Shown here: piece by piece, positions 6,641-6,676 of the stretch
Position numbering within the stretch: position 1 is the first letter of the stretch
Layout of the letters: every line of letters starts with the position of its first letter
Source of the DNA: Rhizobacter sp.
GTDB taxonomy: Bacteria; Pseudomonadota; Gammaproteobacteria; Burkholderiales; Burkholderiaceae_C
Direction: 5' to 3'
Assembly (NCBI GenBank): GCA_025360945.1
Contig: JANYBE010000352.1
Coordinates: 1 to 6,676, forward strand
DNA: 6,676 nt
The notes under the pieces: model-generated
Seen by the model: only the letters and a program-made list of their open reading frames with translations
Database searches by the model: none
Told to the model about the DNA's origin: nothing
Position numbers and translations under genes: made by a program

Positions 6641-6654
6641 CGTCAAGGCGCGGC
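6635..6654 (+). terminator. Possible GC-rich terminator hairpin without U-tract
   Basis: GCCGCGC (6635-6641) and GCGCGGC (6648-6654) pair perfectly over 7 bp around the six-base loop GTCAAG. It starts 8 bases after the flavoprotein stop. No T-run follows, which weakens the terminator call. Its left arm shares 6635-6640 with the right arm of the longer inverted repeat at 6597-6640, so the two hairpins cannot form together. Confidence 0.3.
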
Positions 6655-6676
6655 CGCCAGCGCCGCGCGCACGGCC
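6643..6676 (-). CDS. Possible 3' end of a convergent gene (unidentified)
   Basis: Read on the minus strand, the last bases give ten open codons, AVRAALAAAP, ending at TGA (complement of 6643-6645). Nine of the ten codons end in G or C, in keeping with coding DNA here, and an Ala-rich tail is common in such genomes. If real, this gene converges on the flavoprotein with 16 bases between the two stop codons, and the hairpins would be a shared end signal. Ten codons in GC-rich DNA are open by chance often enough that this remains weak. The product cannot be told. Confidence 0.22.
   Translation of the reverse strand, partial: AVRAALAAAP

Overview
The window is one stretch of high-GC bacterial DNA in which all confidently called genes lie on the + strand, packed into a single apparent operon. 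The GC-rich third codon positions, short gaps and gene families suggest a proteobacterium, probably a betaproteobacterium of the Burkholderiales type. This is an inference, because no rRNA or other taxonomic marker is present.

Layout: the 3' end of a YnjB-like periplasmic substrate-binding protein (3-305); a fused two-domain ABC permease, YnjC-like (322-2001); its ATPase, YnjD-like (1998-2654, start overlapping the permease stop as ATGA); a CDP-alcohol phosphatidyltransferase-family membrane protein, YnjF-like (2707-3354); a 715-residue fusion of an N-terminal TVP38/TMEM64 (VTT/DedA-like) membrane domain to a C-terminal disulfide flavoprotein reductase (3351-5498, again an ATGA overlap); and a second flavoprotein of the family known as the N-terminal partner of SelD (5502-6626). 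The last 50 bases hold overlapping inverted repeats and possibly the 3' end of a convergent gene. No intergenic gap exceeds about 52 bases. No promoter is visible, so transcription presumably starts upstream of the window.

How the genes may work together: the first three would form one importer (binding protein, fused permease, ATPase) for a solute that has not been identified for this family. They resemble the E. coli ynjBCD-ynjF cluster, but the rhodanese gene ynjE, which lies between ynjD and ynjF in E. coli, is absent. The space downstream of ynjF is taken by two different pyridine-nucleotide flavoproteins, one tethered to the membrane. A module that imports a compound and then handles it by redox chemistry at the inner membrane is a reasonable hypothesis, but nothing in the sequence names the substrate. 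The points most worth a second look are the VTT-reductase fusion with its unusual active-site region, the conserved-looking lipid-enzyme/flavoenzyme linkage, and a perfect 13-bp inverted repeat across the last stop codon that competes with a second hairpin.
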